Notes under the pieces: model-generated | What the model was told of the DNA's origin: nothing | Seen by the model: only the letters and a program-made list of their open reading frames with translations | Database searches by the model: none | Shown: positions 12,001 to 24,800 of the stretch, one piece after another | Layout of the letters: each line of letters starts with the position of its first letter | How positions within the stretch are numbered: position 1 is the first letter of the stretch | Position numbers and translations under genes: made by a program | Assembly (NCBI RefSeq): GCF_000485595.1 | Contig: NW_014577151.1 | Span: forward strand, 300,213-330,053 | Direction of reading: 5' to 3' | DNA: 29,841 bases | Origin: Priapulus caudatus | Lineage: Eukaryota > Priapulida > Priapulimorpha > Priapulimorphida > Priapulidae

Positions 12001-15000
12001 TATTAGCTGCCACATATGATTAAACACCAGTCTGCACAGCTTTACGGATCCTGCGCAGGTACCTTATATTAATACTGCATCTTGTTGAGATTAGTCACTC
12101 ACGTGTAGGCTAGGTGGTGGGTAAAGGCCATTACCATCAGCCTTCCCCACAGCTGCGTGATACAGTCACCGCTACTAGCAATAAGACCATCAATCAGCAA
12201 TACGTCCATCTCCCTCGAACCGCTCCTGTGAAACACCAACACATTCTTTTCTCATTAACCACTAATTGTCTAGTTAATGAAGGCTTACACACCAAGTATG
12301 TAGCTGTGGTCACAAACGGTACATTTCTCACACTATAACTTCTTAATGACACTGCTGTTTGAGGCCTAATACTACCACCAAAGCACACCTCACTACCAGT
12401 GTGCGCTCAAGCCTCAGATTACTATAGAATGCTTCCCACACCAACAGGACACCACGCAGACCCTGTCAGCTGGCTGGTGACATCTTCCATCTGGTATAGG
12501 AGCCAAACGTAGACAAGCATTCCACAGGAGATCGCGCAATGACAACATGCACACCGATTCATGTCGTTCACTTAAAATTCATCGGACGATCACTGAACGT
12601 TCAAAAATTTGAATGTTTGATCTCTTTGCTTCTAGCTATGAAACCCAAGCTACACTATCACCGAGGCAGACTGGGCAAGGGAGAGCATAGTCTGTACTTA
12701 CCTCTCACGCATTTCCCGTCTTCTTGCAGTGGTGATTCTAGAGAGTGCCTGCGCTGGATACGCCAGCAAGTCACCGTACAGCTGTTGACACTTCTGCTCA
12801 AAGCAAAAATAAGTCAGTGCAAACATGTGACCGATTTGCGGATTGACAGAGTACCTGTGCAATGCACACAGACCATTCTTCAACAGGATTATAATCACTT
12901 ACACATCTGCGCCTGATAACGAGAAAAAAGGCAATGGTCTGTATGTCTACACGGCACGAGACCTTAGCTGGCAGTGCTAAATATATGCCGTCGTCAGAAC
13001 ATTCCGAAGAGCCACAGACACCTGATCTGCATTGTGCTCACCTTCATTCTCCGGTAGCAGTTTTTTGTCAACGAACCAGATGACCACCTCTATATGCTGA
13101 GAGAGCAATGTGAGCACCTTCAGTCTAACATTTAGCTCTGTAGCACCTGTGCACGATAAAGTCATATATAAATAAATAATTAAATAAATAACAGTAAATA
13201 TTAATGATAAAAAAAATAACTAATTGAATATATGTGAGATGACCCAGTGATAGCTTAAATTAGTTTACAATCTCGCACAAACTGAAAACAATCGTCATCA
13301 CGACAGTGATATTAAAATCTAAAGTAACCTCTATGTAATGAAACCGCACCACGGCTATGTGTTCGAGGCTTAATACTGCCAACAAAGCGCACCTCATGAC
13401 CAGTGGCCCTGTAACCTCAGATTACTATAGAATGCTTCCCACACCGACAGGACACCACACAGATCCTGTCAGCTGGCTGGTGTCCTCTTCCATCTGGTAT
13501 AGGAGCCAAACGAGGACAGCATTCGAAGGACCACAACTCTAAGAAGATTCGTTACGTGGAGTATTTATGACAGCGGCGACTACGGCAGTGTTACCTTGTG
13601 TCGTCATGAAGGTGTGACTGTCAAGCACCATGCGGTAGAGGTTTATCAAATGCTGCAGTCTGGACGAATGCTGGTAAAGACTGCGCACGGCCGGATCATC
13701 CAGCTGCACCCCTGACCAGTTGTAGAGCGGTACCACTGTGCCCGGAAAAAAATACGCCCGGCATCGCCACGATTATTACTTATTATTACGGAAGTCATAT
13801 CCGATCACCTCTAGAAGCAAACGCAGGGTTTAATTTGGGGGTTAATTGGATCCGACTTTCCATCTGATTTGCCATGGAGGTTAAAATCCACAATTTGAAT
13901 GCAGATATTTACTTTATTTTCACAAACAGGCATATGAACTAAGGTAGGATATACCGATTATCCTTACTATATCCTATTACTATCTCTGGCCAAGCCGGCC
14001 TCCAACGGTAACACCCACAGTCCTTTCATGTCCAGATAGCATTTTTGCACTCACTCATTCTTCAACCCATAGCATATGATGTTAATCTATCTAGTTAATT
14101 CTTCACTACACACCTAGTTTTTTTTAGCTAACCGCCCAGATAGACTGCATCTCACCAAATTCGCAACAGTGTACATACTCCGTTAAACACTTACCGAGTT
14201 TGTCGAAAGCTACCTTGGTCTCAACGACTTTACTCCACGCCCACTCAAATAAGAAGCGTAATGTGCATCCCGACTCAACACACTCTGCACAGAACAATCA
14301 CAGACAGCAGATGGAATATCAATTTGTACATCTTTTCTTAGTCCCCCACGATGATGATGACAATAATAATAATAATAATAATAATAATCATCATAATCAT
14401 AATCATAATAATATATACTAGATACCAACCATGCTAGATGACCTACAATCAGAGGAAAGCCTGTATTTATGCTCCCAGTCACCTGCATCAATTTATGATG
14501 CAATAGCTTTGCCTTTTTCACACCACAGGAAGATTAACCAAGACTCGTTCTAGTGCATTTATTTTGGTGTGCACTACAACAGGCAACACGCCTGACGCAC
14601 TGCACCACTAACTCTCTGCCCGACCACTTACCGCCCTCAGACCATTCTCTGACGCATGCTGCTAGAAACTCTAGTCGATCATAATCCAGTACCACTGTCA
14701 TTAACATCTCCCGCATGAAAGTCTGCAATTTCACGAGAGCACATGTAAGGAATTTCGAAAAAGCATTTACTTCACGACCATTCGTAAGTGATACTGACGT
14801 ATAGAGGTAAATAAAAGTTAACAATATTAGCATTTTTCTCTTATCCGATAATATAGACAGTTAAGAAAATTCACATGTTGGGTATTCAGCTTGACTCTCA
14901 TAATGTAGGTGTGACAAATGAAAAAATACAATTATTGACACTACTTTTTTCAATGTTTCATTAATTCATGCGTGCACACATTTATGTATGCATTCAGTCA

Positions 15001-18000
15001 GTTTATTTATTCATACATTAATTCAGTTATTCAAACATTTATTCATTCATTCTTTTTTCTCATTACTCATTACATTTACTGTGTCTATGGCCTTTAGAGC
15101 TAGTGTCACTATTTAAGCCTAGAATTAAATGATTATGAATGGTAGAACCATGGTACCATAGGACTAGAACTGGAGGCAGCCGCATGGTTTCTAGGGAGAA
15201 GGCCAGCGACCAGGCACCGGTCGTACATATCATGACAGTCTAATAGACACTCGGGTCCCCTGGTGACAAGATCTTGCAACACCTGCCGCTGCAGACCTAG
15301 GTAGCTGGCATGAACGGCACCCGAATCCATCAAGCAATGGAGATCTACATAGAAATATTGGTAAAGCTTACATAGCCAGTGCAAGTTTGTTAGATGCACT
15401 AATGGACAAATGTGTTACTCACCAGTCTACTGTTAAAATAATGATTTATTTGGTAAAAACTAATAAAAGTATTACTTGGTGATTACTTTACAAATCTTTC
15501 ATTATGCACATATTTGACTTGACTGAGTTTGCAGACTTCAATTAGTGCTAAAGCTATTAAGAAAAAGTGATATGATTGTCATGAACCAGATGCTCCCTGT
15601 GCTGTATGTTGCAAGAAGTCGCTTACCAAATGACAGGGATGATGGAAAGCAATGCTGGTCTTGTGGTGCCACAGCAATAAACCTTGCCAGGCTGCTCGGT
15701 GGAATGTGTACATTCTATAATGATAAAAAACATCACCAGTTAAATGCAGATGAGATGAAATAAGATGAGCTGAGCTGCAAGCAATCCTTGTGATGGTAGG
15801 CAACTCCATGAATCTCAAATTATTTTACGGGCACGCTTTGACATTTGACGACATGGTATAGTAATAGTATGATGATGAAACACTGCAGCAGCATACTGTA
15901 TAGAAAATCACAGTATAGAATGCGATGTGACAACCCCTCAGTTATTATTACATTCAATATATATATATATATATATATACGAAGATATATGCTAATGCTA
16001 AATCAAATGAATCGTGTTGTGTGCTTACTTCCTGCTTACTTTCTGGCCTAAAATGACAGATTTTAACATTCTACCAACAGTAACACTGATTCCGTCTGTC
16101 GAGTTGCATACGTACACACAACCACGTTAAGGAAACTGACGTTACTGCAAGCTCTAATAATATTAGCTGCACATATGATTAAACACCAGTCCTGCACAGC
16201 TTTACGGATCCTGCGCAGGTACCTTATATTAATACTGCATCTTGTTGAGATTAGTCACTCACGTGTAGGCTAGGTGGTGGGTAAAGGCCATTACCATCAG
16301 CCTTCCCCCACAGCTGCGTGATACAGTCACCCGTACTAGCAATAAGACCATCAATCAGCAATACGTCCATCTCCCTCGAACCGCTCCTGTGAAACACCAA
16401 CACATTCTTTTCTCATCTAACCACTGATTGTCTAGTTAATGAAGGCTTACACACCAAGTATGTAGCTGTGGTCTACAAACGGTACATTTCTCCACCACTA
16501 TAACTTCTTAATGACACTGCTGTTTGAGGCCTAATACTACCACCAAAGCACACCTCACTACCAGTGGCGCTCAAGCCTCAGATTACTATAGAATGCTTCC
16601 CACACCAACAGGACACCACGCAGACCCTGTCAGCTGGCTGGTGACATCTTCCATCTGGTATAGGAGCCAAACGTAGACGAGCATTCCACAGGAGATCGCG
16701 CAATGACAACATGCAACACCGATTCATGTCGTTCACTTAAAATTCATCGGACGATCACTGAACGTTCGAAAAATTTGAATGTTTGATCTCTTTGACTTCT
16801 AGCTATGAAACCCAAGCTACACTATCAACCGAGGCAGCTGGGCAAGGGAGAGCATAGTCTGTACTTACCTCTCACGCATTTCCCGTCTTCTTGCAGTGGT
16901 GATTCTAGAGAGTGCCTGCGCTGGATACGCCAGCAAGTCACCGTACAGCTGTTGACCTTCTGCTCAAAGCAAAAATAAGTCAGTGCAAACATGTGACCGA
17001 TTTGCGGATTGACAGAGTACCTGTGCAATGCACACAGACCATTTCTTCAACAGGATTAATATCACTTACACATCTGCGCCTGATAACGAGAAAAAAGGGC
17101 AATGGTCTGTATGTCTACACGGCACGAGACCTTAGCTGGCAGTGCTAAAATATATGCCGTCGTCAGAACATTCACGACAGAGCCACCAGACACCTGTCTG
17201 CATTGTGCTCACCTTCATTCTCCGGTAGCAGTTTTTTGTCAACGAACCAGATGACCACCTCTATATGCTGAGAGAGCAATGTGAGCACCTTCAGTCTAAC
17301 ATTTAGCTCTGTAGCACCTGTGCACGATAAAGTCATATATAAATAAATAATTAAATAAATAACAGTAAATATTAATGATAAAAAAAATAACTAATTGAAT
17401 ATATGTGAGATGACCCAGTGATAGCTTAAATTAGTTTACAATCTCGCACAAACTGAAAACAATCGTCATCACGACAGTGATATTAAAATCTAAAGTAACC
17501 TCTATGTAATGAAACCGCACCACGGCTATGTGTTCGAGGCTTAATACTGCCAACAAAGCGCACCTCATGACCAGTGGCCCTGTAACCTCAGATTACTATA
17601 GAATGCTTCCCACACCGACAGGACACCACACAGATCCTGTCAGCTGGCTGGTGTCCTCTTCCATCTGGTATAGGAGCCAAACGAGGACAGCATTCGAAGG
17701 ACCACAACTCTAAGAAGATTCGTTACGTGGAGTATTTATGACAGCGGCGACTACGGCAGTGTTACCTTGTGTCGTCATGAAGGTGTGACTGTCAAGCACC
17801 ATGCGGTAGAGGTTTATCAAATGCTGCAGTCTGGACGAATGCTGGTAAAGACTGCGCACGGCCGGATCATCCAGCTGCACCCCTGACCAGTTGTAGAGCG
17901 GTACCACTGTGCCCGGAAAAAAATACGCCCGGCATCGCCACGATTATTACTTATTATTACGGAAGTCATATCCGATCACCTCTAGAAGCAAACGCAGGGT

Positions 18001-21000
18001 TTAATTTGGGGGTTAATTGGATCCGACTTTCCATCTGATTTGCCATGGAGGTTAAAATCCACAATTTGAATGCAGATATTTACTTTATTTTCACAAACAG
18101 GCATATGAACTAAGGTAGGATATACCGATTATCCTTACTATATCCTATTACTATCTCTGGCCAAGCCGGCCTCCAACGGTAACACCCACAGTCCTTTCAT
18201 GTCCAGATAGCATTTTTGCACTCACTCATTCTTCAACCCATAGCATATGATGTTAATCTATCTAGTTAATTCTTCACTACACACCTAGTTTTTTTTAGCT
18301 AACCGCCCAGATAGACTGCATCTCACCAAATTCGCAACAGTGTACATACTCCGTTAAACACTTACCGAGTTTGTCGAAAGCTACCTTGGTCTCAATGACT
18401 TTACTCCACGCCCACTCAAATAAGAAGCGTAATGTGCATCCCGACTCAACACACTCTGCACAGAACAATCACAGACAGCAGATGGAATATCAATTTGTAC
18501 ATCTTTTCTTAGTCCCCCACGATGATGATGACAATAATAATAATAATAATAATAATAATCATCATAATCATAATTAATATATACTAGCATACCAACCATG
18601 GCTAGATGACTTACAATCAGAGGAAAACCTGTATTTATGCTCCCAGTCACCTGCATCAATTTATGATGAATAGCTTTGCCTTTTCCAACACAGGAAGATT
18701 AACAAGACTCGTTCTAGTGCATTTATTTTGGTGTGCACTAAACAGCAACACGCCTGACGCACTGACCACTAATCTCTAGCACCGACAATTACGCACCTCA
18801 GACATTTCTCTGACGCATGCTGCTAGAAACTCTAGCTTCGGAATCAAAATCAGTACCACTGTCAGTAACATCTCCGGCATGAAAGTCTGCAATTTCACGA
18901 GAGCACATGTAAGGAATTTTGAAAAGCATTTAATTCACGACCATATCGTAAAGTGATAGGGATGTGTAGAGTAAATAAAAGTTAACAATATTAGCATTTT
19001 TCTCTTATCCGATAATATAGACAGTTAAGAAAAATTCACATGTTGGGTATTCAGCTTGACTCTCATAATGTAGGTGTGACAAATGAAAAAATACAAATTA
19101 TTGACACTACTTTTTTCAATGTTTCATTCATTCATGCGTGCACACATTTATGTATGCATCAGTCAGTTTATTTATTCATACATTAATCAGTTATTCAACA
19201 TTTATTCATTCATTTCTTTTTCTTCATTACTACTCAACTTACATTTTCTGGTTATGGCCTTTAGAGCTAGTGTCACTATTTAAGCCTAGAATTAAATGAT
19301 TATGAATGGTAGAACGCATGGTACCATAGGACTAGAACTGGAGACAGTCGCATGGTTTCTAGGGAGAAGGCCAGCGACCAGCCCACGGTCGTACATCTCA
19401 TGAACAGTCTAATAGACACTCGGGTCCTTGGTTGACAAGATCTTGCCAACACCTGCCGCTGCAGGACCTAGGTAGCTGGCATAAGCGGCACCCGATCCAT
19501 CAAGCAATGGAGATCTAGCATAGAAATATTGGTAAAGCTTACATAGCCAGTGCAAGTTTGTTTAGATGCACTAATGGAGCAAATGTGTACTCACGACAGT
19601 CTACTGTTAAAATAATGATTATTTGGTAAAAACTAATAAAAGTATTACTTGGTGATACTTTACAAATCTTTCATTATGCACATATTTGACTTGACTGAGT
19701 TTGCGGACTTCAAATTAGTGCTAAAGCTATTAAGAAAAAAGTGATATGATTGTGCATAAACCAGATGCTCCCTGTGCTGTATGTTGCAAGAAAGATCGCT
19801 TAGCCAAATGACAGGGATGATGGAAAGCAATGCTGGTCTTGTGGTGCCACAGCAATAAACGCTTGCCAGGCTGCTCGGTGGAATGTGTACATTCTATAGA
19901 TGATAAAAAACAATCACCAGTTAAATGCAGATGAGATGAAATAAGATGAGCGTGAGCTTTGCAAGCAATCCTTGTGATGGTAGGCAACTCCATGAATCTC
20001 AATTATTTTACGGGCACGCTTTGACATTTGACGACATGGTATAGTAATAGTATGATGATGAAACACTGCAGCAGCATACTGTATAGAAAATCACAGTATA
20101 GATGCGATGTGACAACCCTCAGTTATTATTACATTCACTACTAAACAACAAAGTGCCGCGGAGCGACAGCGCTCATCTAACGTCTACTGCGGTGACTCGG
20201 TGTGGACAGTGGTGGGATCTAGTAAACTCTGTTAGTCCCAAATGTGTTCACATACATGCCGAAACAGTGGAATGCACAGGGATGGTATCAGGAACCTTCT
20301 CAAAGGAATGTTCGTTTGGATTGTTATGAAGTTGCCACGAGATGGCGCGTACGTTTAAGTGTCTTCAGATTAAAGATGGAAGCTCCCATCGTACGTAGTA
20401 GCAACAACTATTTGCAAGACAGAATAGGTAAGCACTCATCCATTTACCTAGGCAAAGCCTACAGGCTGCAATAGAGAGGCTGCCACCTGTAACCAATTAA
20501 CGCAAGCAAAACTACAAGTAACCACCACCACATGCACTGGCAGTAGCATACTTACATGTAACATACTGACAGTAACAGAATGCATAGAAATTATACGATT
20601 TAAGGAGCATAAACCTTCTTCAACCAAAATTTAGCTTTTGAAATTTCAACTGTGACATTGTAGCCTCATACATCCAGGCATGTATAGATTCTACTAGCAA
20701 CCCCGCAGTCAATTCTTTCTAACAGACAGTAAACAAATCCGATGTTTAACCCTCCTCTTGAGGGTCAAAAGGTTATCCGACACTTACCTTCGCATGTCAG
20801 CAGGAAGTAGATTTCATGGTCCTTTCAATAAAGCCATAAAAATACTAGGTCACCGCTAAAACAAAAAGGTTTTTCAATCGCTCCGTCAGACTATGTGCTC
20901 AGAAAATGTCTAAAATCTGCCCTGTGCCCATTGACCTTTGACCTGTCACCTCCAATTTCGGCACAGTGATGGCTTTTCCATGATGCTATACACCGACTAT

Positions 21001-21771
21001 CACGAGCCTAGGTCGAGCCGTTTAGATTTGTGCCGCAATTCTGCATTTCCTCCCTATACCTTAAGTTAAGGAGGGAATGTTCCCCCTTCTTTTACAGCTC
21101 TTGACCTTTGACCTTTGACTCCCAGCTTCGACATCCTAACTCGTTTTGACGATCCCCCCCGACGTCCCGAATATCGTGACCGTACGTCGAGCGGTTAAGA
21201 TTTGAGCCCAACTGTTGACGCACGGACGGACGGCCGGACGGACGGACGCATGGACGGACGGACGGACGGACAATCGTGCGATTCTACAAGCTGCATCTGA
21301 CTTCGTCATCAGATGAGCTGAAAACTGAGGAGAAAGTTCATGGTTTTACGATGACAAGTATATTCCTTGACAAAAAACAACAACCAACCTACGAGCGTCA
21401 ACAGAAATATATCCGCTTACCAGCATGACTTCAGACGACACATCATCCACGGCTGATGAAATGGAGAAGAAAGCAAAATAGCTGCAGTCACTGCTGCCAG
21501 GCCTAGCAAAAATTGATGTACGTTTTCATCACTGGCATGCCGTACAATGTAACAACAATCACGCACGACTACAACCACGCCATGTAGACTGCCACGGGAG
21601 GCCAGAAGCTCTTACGATGCTTTCTTATTTGGATAAGAATCGCCGTCGATTGACACTCTAGACTCAACTCTCTACAACCAAACATATGTTAGCAGTCACT
21701 TCTATAAAACGAACATATCTCTATAAAGACAACTTTTGCTGTTCTCATCGTCAATTATACTTTAAAATCAC

Positions 21772-21804
<33 letters not shown>

Positions 21805-24800
21805 ATTTCACCGCCGATCGTGCGCTGCATATACATCCTAGATTTTGCGATGCGACGGCGGCGACGATGAGATGCGTGCCTACCTGAGACTGGTTGGCAT
21901 CTGTGCGTGGTACCAGCGATTCATGTCGAATATACCGAGTACAAACTGAGACTGAGACGTCGGATGCGACGGCTGCGTCTCCCAGACGAACGCGCACAGA
22001 CTCAGGTCATTGCTGTGCCGATCTGCAGTAGGTTGCCATGACAACAGCTGCATTACTCATCCAAATATCCATCTGTATCTAGCAAGCCATCTATATATAT
22101 ATATATATATATGGTTTGATAGATAATAATGGGATTTTTCAGAAGCAATCATTTATGGCCGACTTTGCTAAAATGTCGCAGTGAACAAACGCACAGAAAT
22201 ACTGTTCTTTGCAGAATATAAGTACACTCATTTTTACGTGATAGCGATTCCATCCAGCACGTACCTTCCTCCTCACTGCTGCTATCCTCTCCCATCTGCT
22301 CGTCATCACCCAGACCTCTGAGGGCTGCCTGCCTATCAGCTCCGATCGTAGCACAAGATATGAGCCGGCTGCCGTAGAACGTATCCTCTAACTGATTGTA
22401 TGGGTCTTCCGTCAAGTTAAACTCGTAGCGTGGGCCGCATGACTGAAACTCCTATAAATTACGACATGTCACTTGTAAGTGAGACACATTCATGGGTGTT
22501 AACCAAAAAAATTGGGGACTGAAAAAAAATTGGGTCCGGTGCGGGGCTGTGGATTCTCTGCGATATAAAACACATTTGGCGACACTTTCTGATAAGATAA
22601 AACATTATTATACAAGATTATATAACAAGCATACATAGTTGAGATCACTAGATGCAAGTGACTTTAAAAAAAATTGTCAACAAAAATTAATTGAAAAATG
22701 AAAAAAAAAATCTCAAGATGGAAATCTGTCTACCGACGGACAGTTAACACCCATGCACATTCAACTACATAGTGACACACATCCTTACTAGTACGATGAT
22801 TAATGACAACAATAACTGACACGCAGTCTGCTATTGTTTATGGATCATATCGTGCTTGTACCTCGTAAAAGTAGAAACCAGATTCGTGTAACCAACACTT
22901 CTTGGAGAAAGCCAACTGGTATAACCACAGCGACGCTGGTATGTGGATACTGCAAATCATATAACACGACTGATTAGCACACATAGAATGCACACACGCA
23001 GGCACGCACACAAGCACACAGTTGCTGCACGCGAAAGCAAATGAACTATATAAGATCACACCTGCTGGGTGGTCTAGAGATGAATTCCACTCAAGTTTTA
23101 CTCAAAAGACTACACATGATATACTGTATTTTTCCGTAAAATAAATACAAACTTCATGCTTGACTCTAACAATTTTCCAATACCTATTTTCCAGTGACAG
23201 TGGGCCACTAGCCACCCAAAGGTAATTGTAATTTCTTGGATCGTTTTCCGGTTCTTGATATGCTACTTTAGTAATGGGTGAAAGGTCACATTCAAATTGA
23301 CTGCTATATCTGAAAAAATGCACACTAAATTACTCGAAATCATCTTTACTTCAGGGGTTCGATCTCATCTTTTCCACCGAATTCATTATTGATCTGTAAT
23401 TGTTCATAATAACACACATCTGCAGCACGTTTGTCCATGGAAAATTAAGCACTCTCTTAAGAGATTCCTTTCACTCACAGAAAAAATTTAGATTAATGTG
23501 CCACAGAGGACAAAATTGTGATAGCTTACTCGAGGTTTGGGCCGCTGAGACTCCAGAGCTGGAAGCAGCCAAAGTTGAAACCCACTGCAAGCATTCCGAT
23601 CTCTTTCACGTACTTGGCACACGTAACCCAGACTGCATCTGCACAGAAGACAGTACGTTGTGAAGGAAAGTCTAGATCTGAATTTGCCGCAACAAAACGT
23701 AGATTTTCATCGTGGCGAATTTCGCATGAAGTACTTTTAAAATAGGACAATGTTTCACAATTTTGTGGTTGTACAATTTTGGTAGCACTACAGGGTTAGA
23801 CACTAACCATTTTAGTTCATTAGTCCACAGGACTATTAAACGAAAAAATGTACTAGTCCTTCCAAGATTCTACTAGTCCTGCCGAAGGACTCTTACTAGG
23901 CGCAGAGCGACGAGCATTGTTATTTGCCAGGAGGTAGGTGGGGTAGGAGGGTGGAGCCCCTCTTCTGCTAGGTGGTACAGGGGGTCTCTCCCAGGGTACA
24001 AGTGTTGTCCCCCAGAAAGGTTTTGTAAAAGACATGCAATTGTATAAAATACATGTAACTTTGATATGGATCATAAAATTAAAACTTAAATTAAATAAAA
24101 TTTTAATTCGAAAATAAAATTTCGGCCTCCTTTGATGAGGAATCTGTGGATCCGTCACTTATCACAGCAAGGAATTTGGCCTCATTTATAGCTACAAACT
24201 GTTCCCGGCGCCTTGTATCGGCTATCGCCGTAATGAACCTCTGGCAGGCCTTGTCGGTAAGGTAAGTGCTGCCGACATCTAAACCCTTGGCCTTGTCAAG
24301 CTAGCACAGCTTGACGTCATCGGTGTAGGGCCTGCCGTTTTTTCCAATAGCATGTGCATTTCTAATGGGGTTCGCCATTTACTAATCGCTGGATAGATGG
24401 CGCGCGTGCACTGTCCGGTATCACTGCTAAACAATGGCGTCTAGTTACGAAGGGAAAACCGTAAATGGAGAAAACCGTAAATCAGAGTCGCAAAGTAGAG
24501 GTGAAAAAACATCTGGGAGGAAAGCTGATCTGCACGTACACGTACACGTACGTTTGCGTGCGTGTGCACGTACACGTGGGTGCGTGCGTGTGTGTACGTG
24601 CGTGTGCACGTACACGTGCCTGCGTGCGTGTGCATGTACACGTGCGTGCGTACGAGGGCCTGTACACGTGTGTGCGTGGGTGCGTGTGCACGTACACGTG
24701 CGCGCGTGCGTGGGCACGTACACGTGCGTGCGTGCGTGCGTGGGTGCGTGTGCACGTACACGTCCGTGCGTGTGTGCGCGCGTGTGCACGTACACGTGTG

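Larger units (their letters stand above)
11794..15956. repeat. Tandem 4.17-kb segment, copy 1
   Basis: Starts in a (TA)n run and ends at attacattca. It repeats directly at 15,957-20,137. The block of about 13,036-14,396 is identical to 17,207-18,567 except one base; outside that block the copies differ mainly by one-base indels. Contains exons 10-15 intact and exons 16-17 frameshifted. Confidence 0.93.
15957..20137. repeat. Tandem 4.17-kb segment, copy 2
   Basis: Direct repeat of 11,794-15,956, joined to it at a (TA)n run. Contains exons 16-17 intact, exons 13-15 near-identical and exons 10-12 broken. Unique sequence resumes after attacattca at 20,137. Confidence 0.93.

Noticed and set aside
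14200-14421. Plus-strand ORF ending in Asn/His repeats
   Set aside because: Covers the antisense of exon 13 and a trinucleotide microsatellite.
15579-15818. Minus-strand 79-residue ORF as a separate small gene
   Set aside because: It overlaps exon 10 of ELYS in a different frame; the exon's own frame matches ELYS and has correct phases.
11794-20137. Exon duplication as a new ELYS domain architecture
   Set aside because: The phases of exon 17 (copy 2) and exon 10 (copy 1) could join, but each copy has broken exons, so no extended protein would be encoded as written.
21290-21325. Possible Helitron 3' end (hairpin followed by CTGA)
   Set aside because: The flanking base is A rather than the T expected at a Helitron insertion, and no TC-type 5' end was identified.
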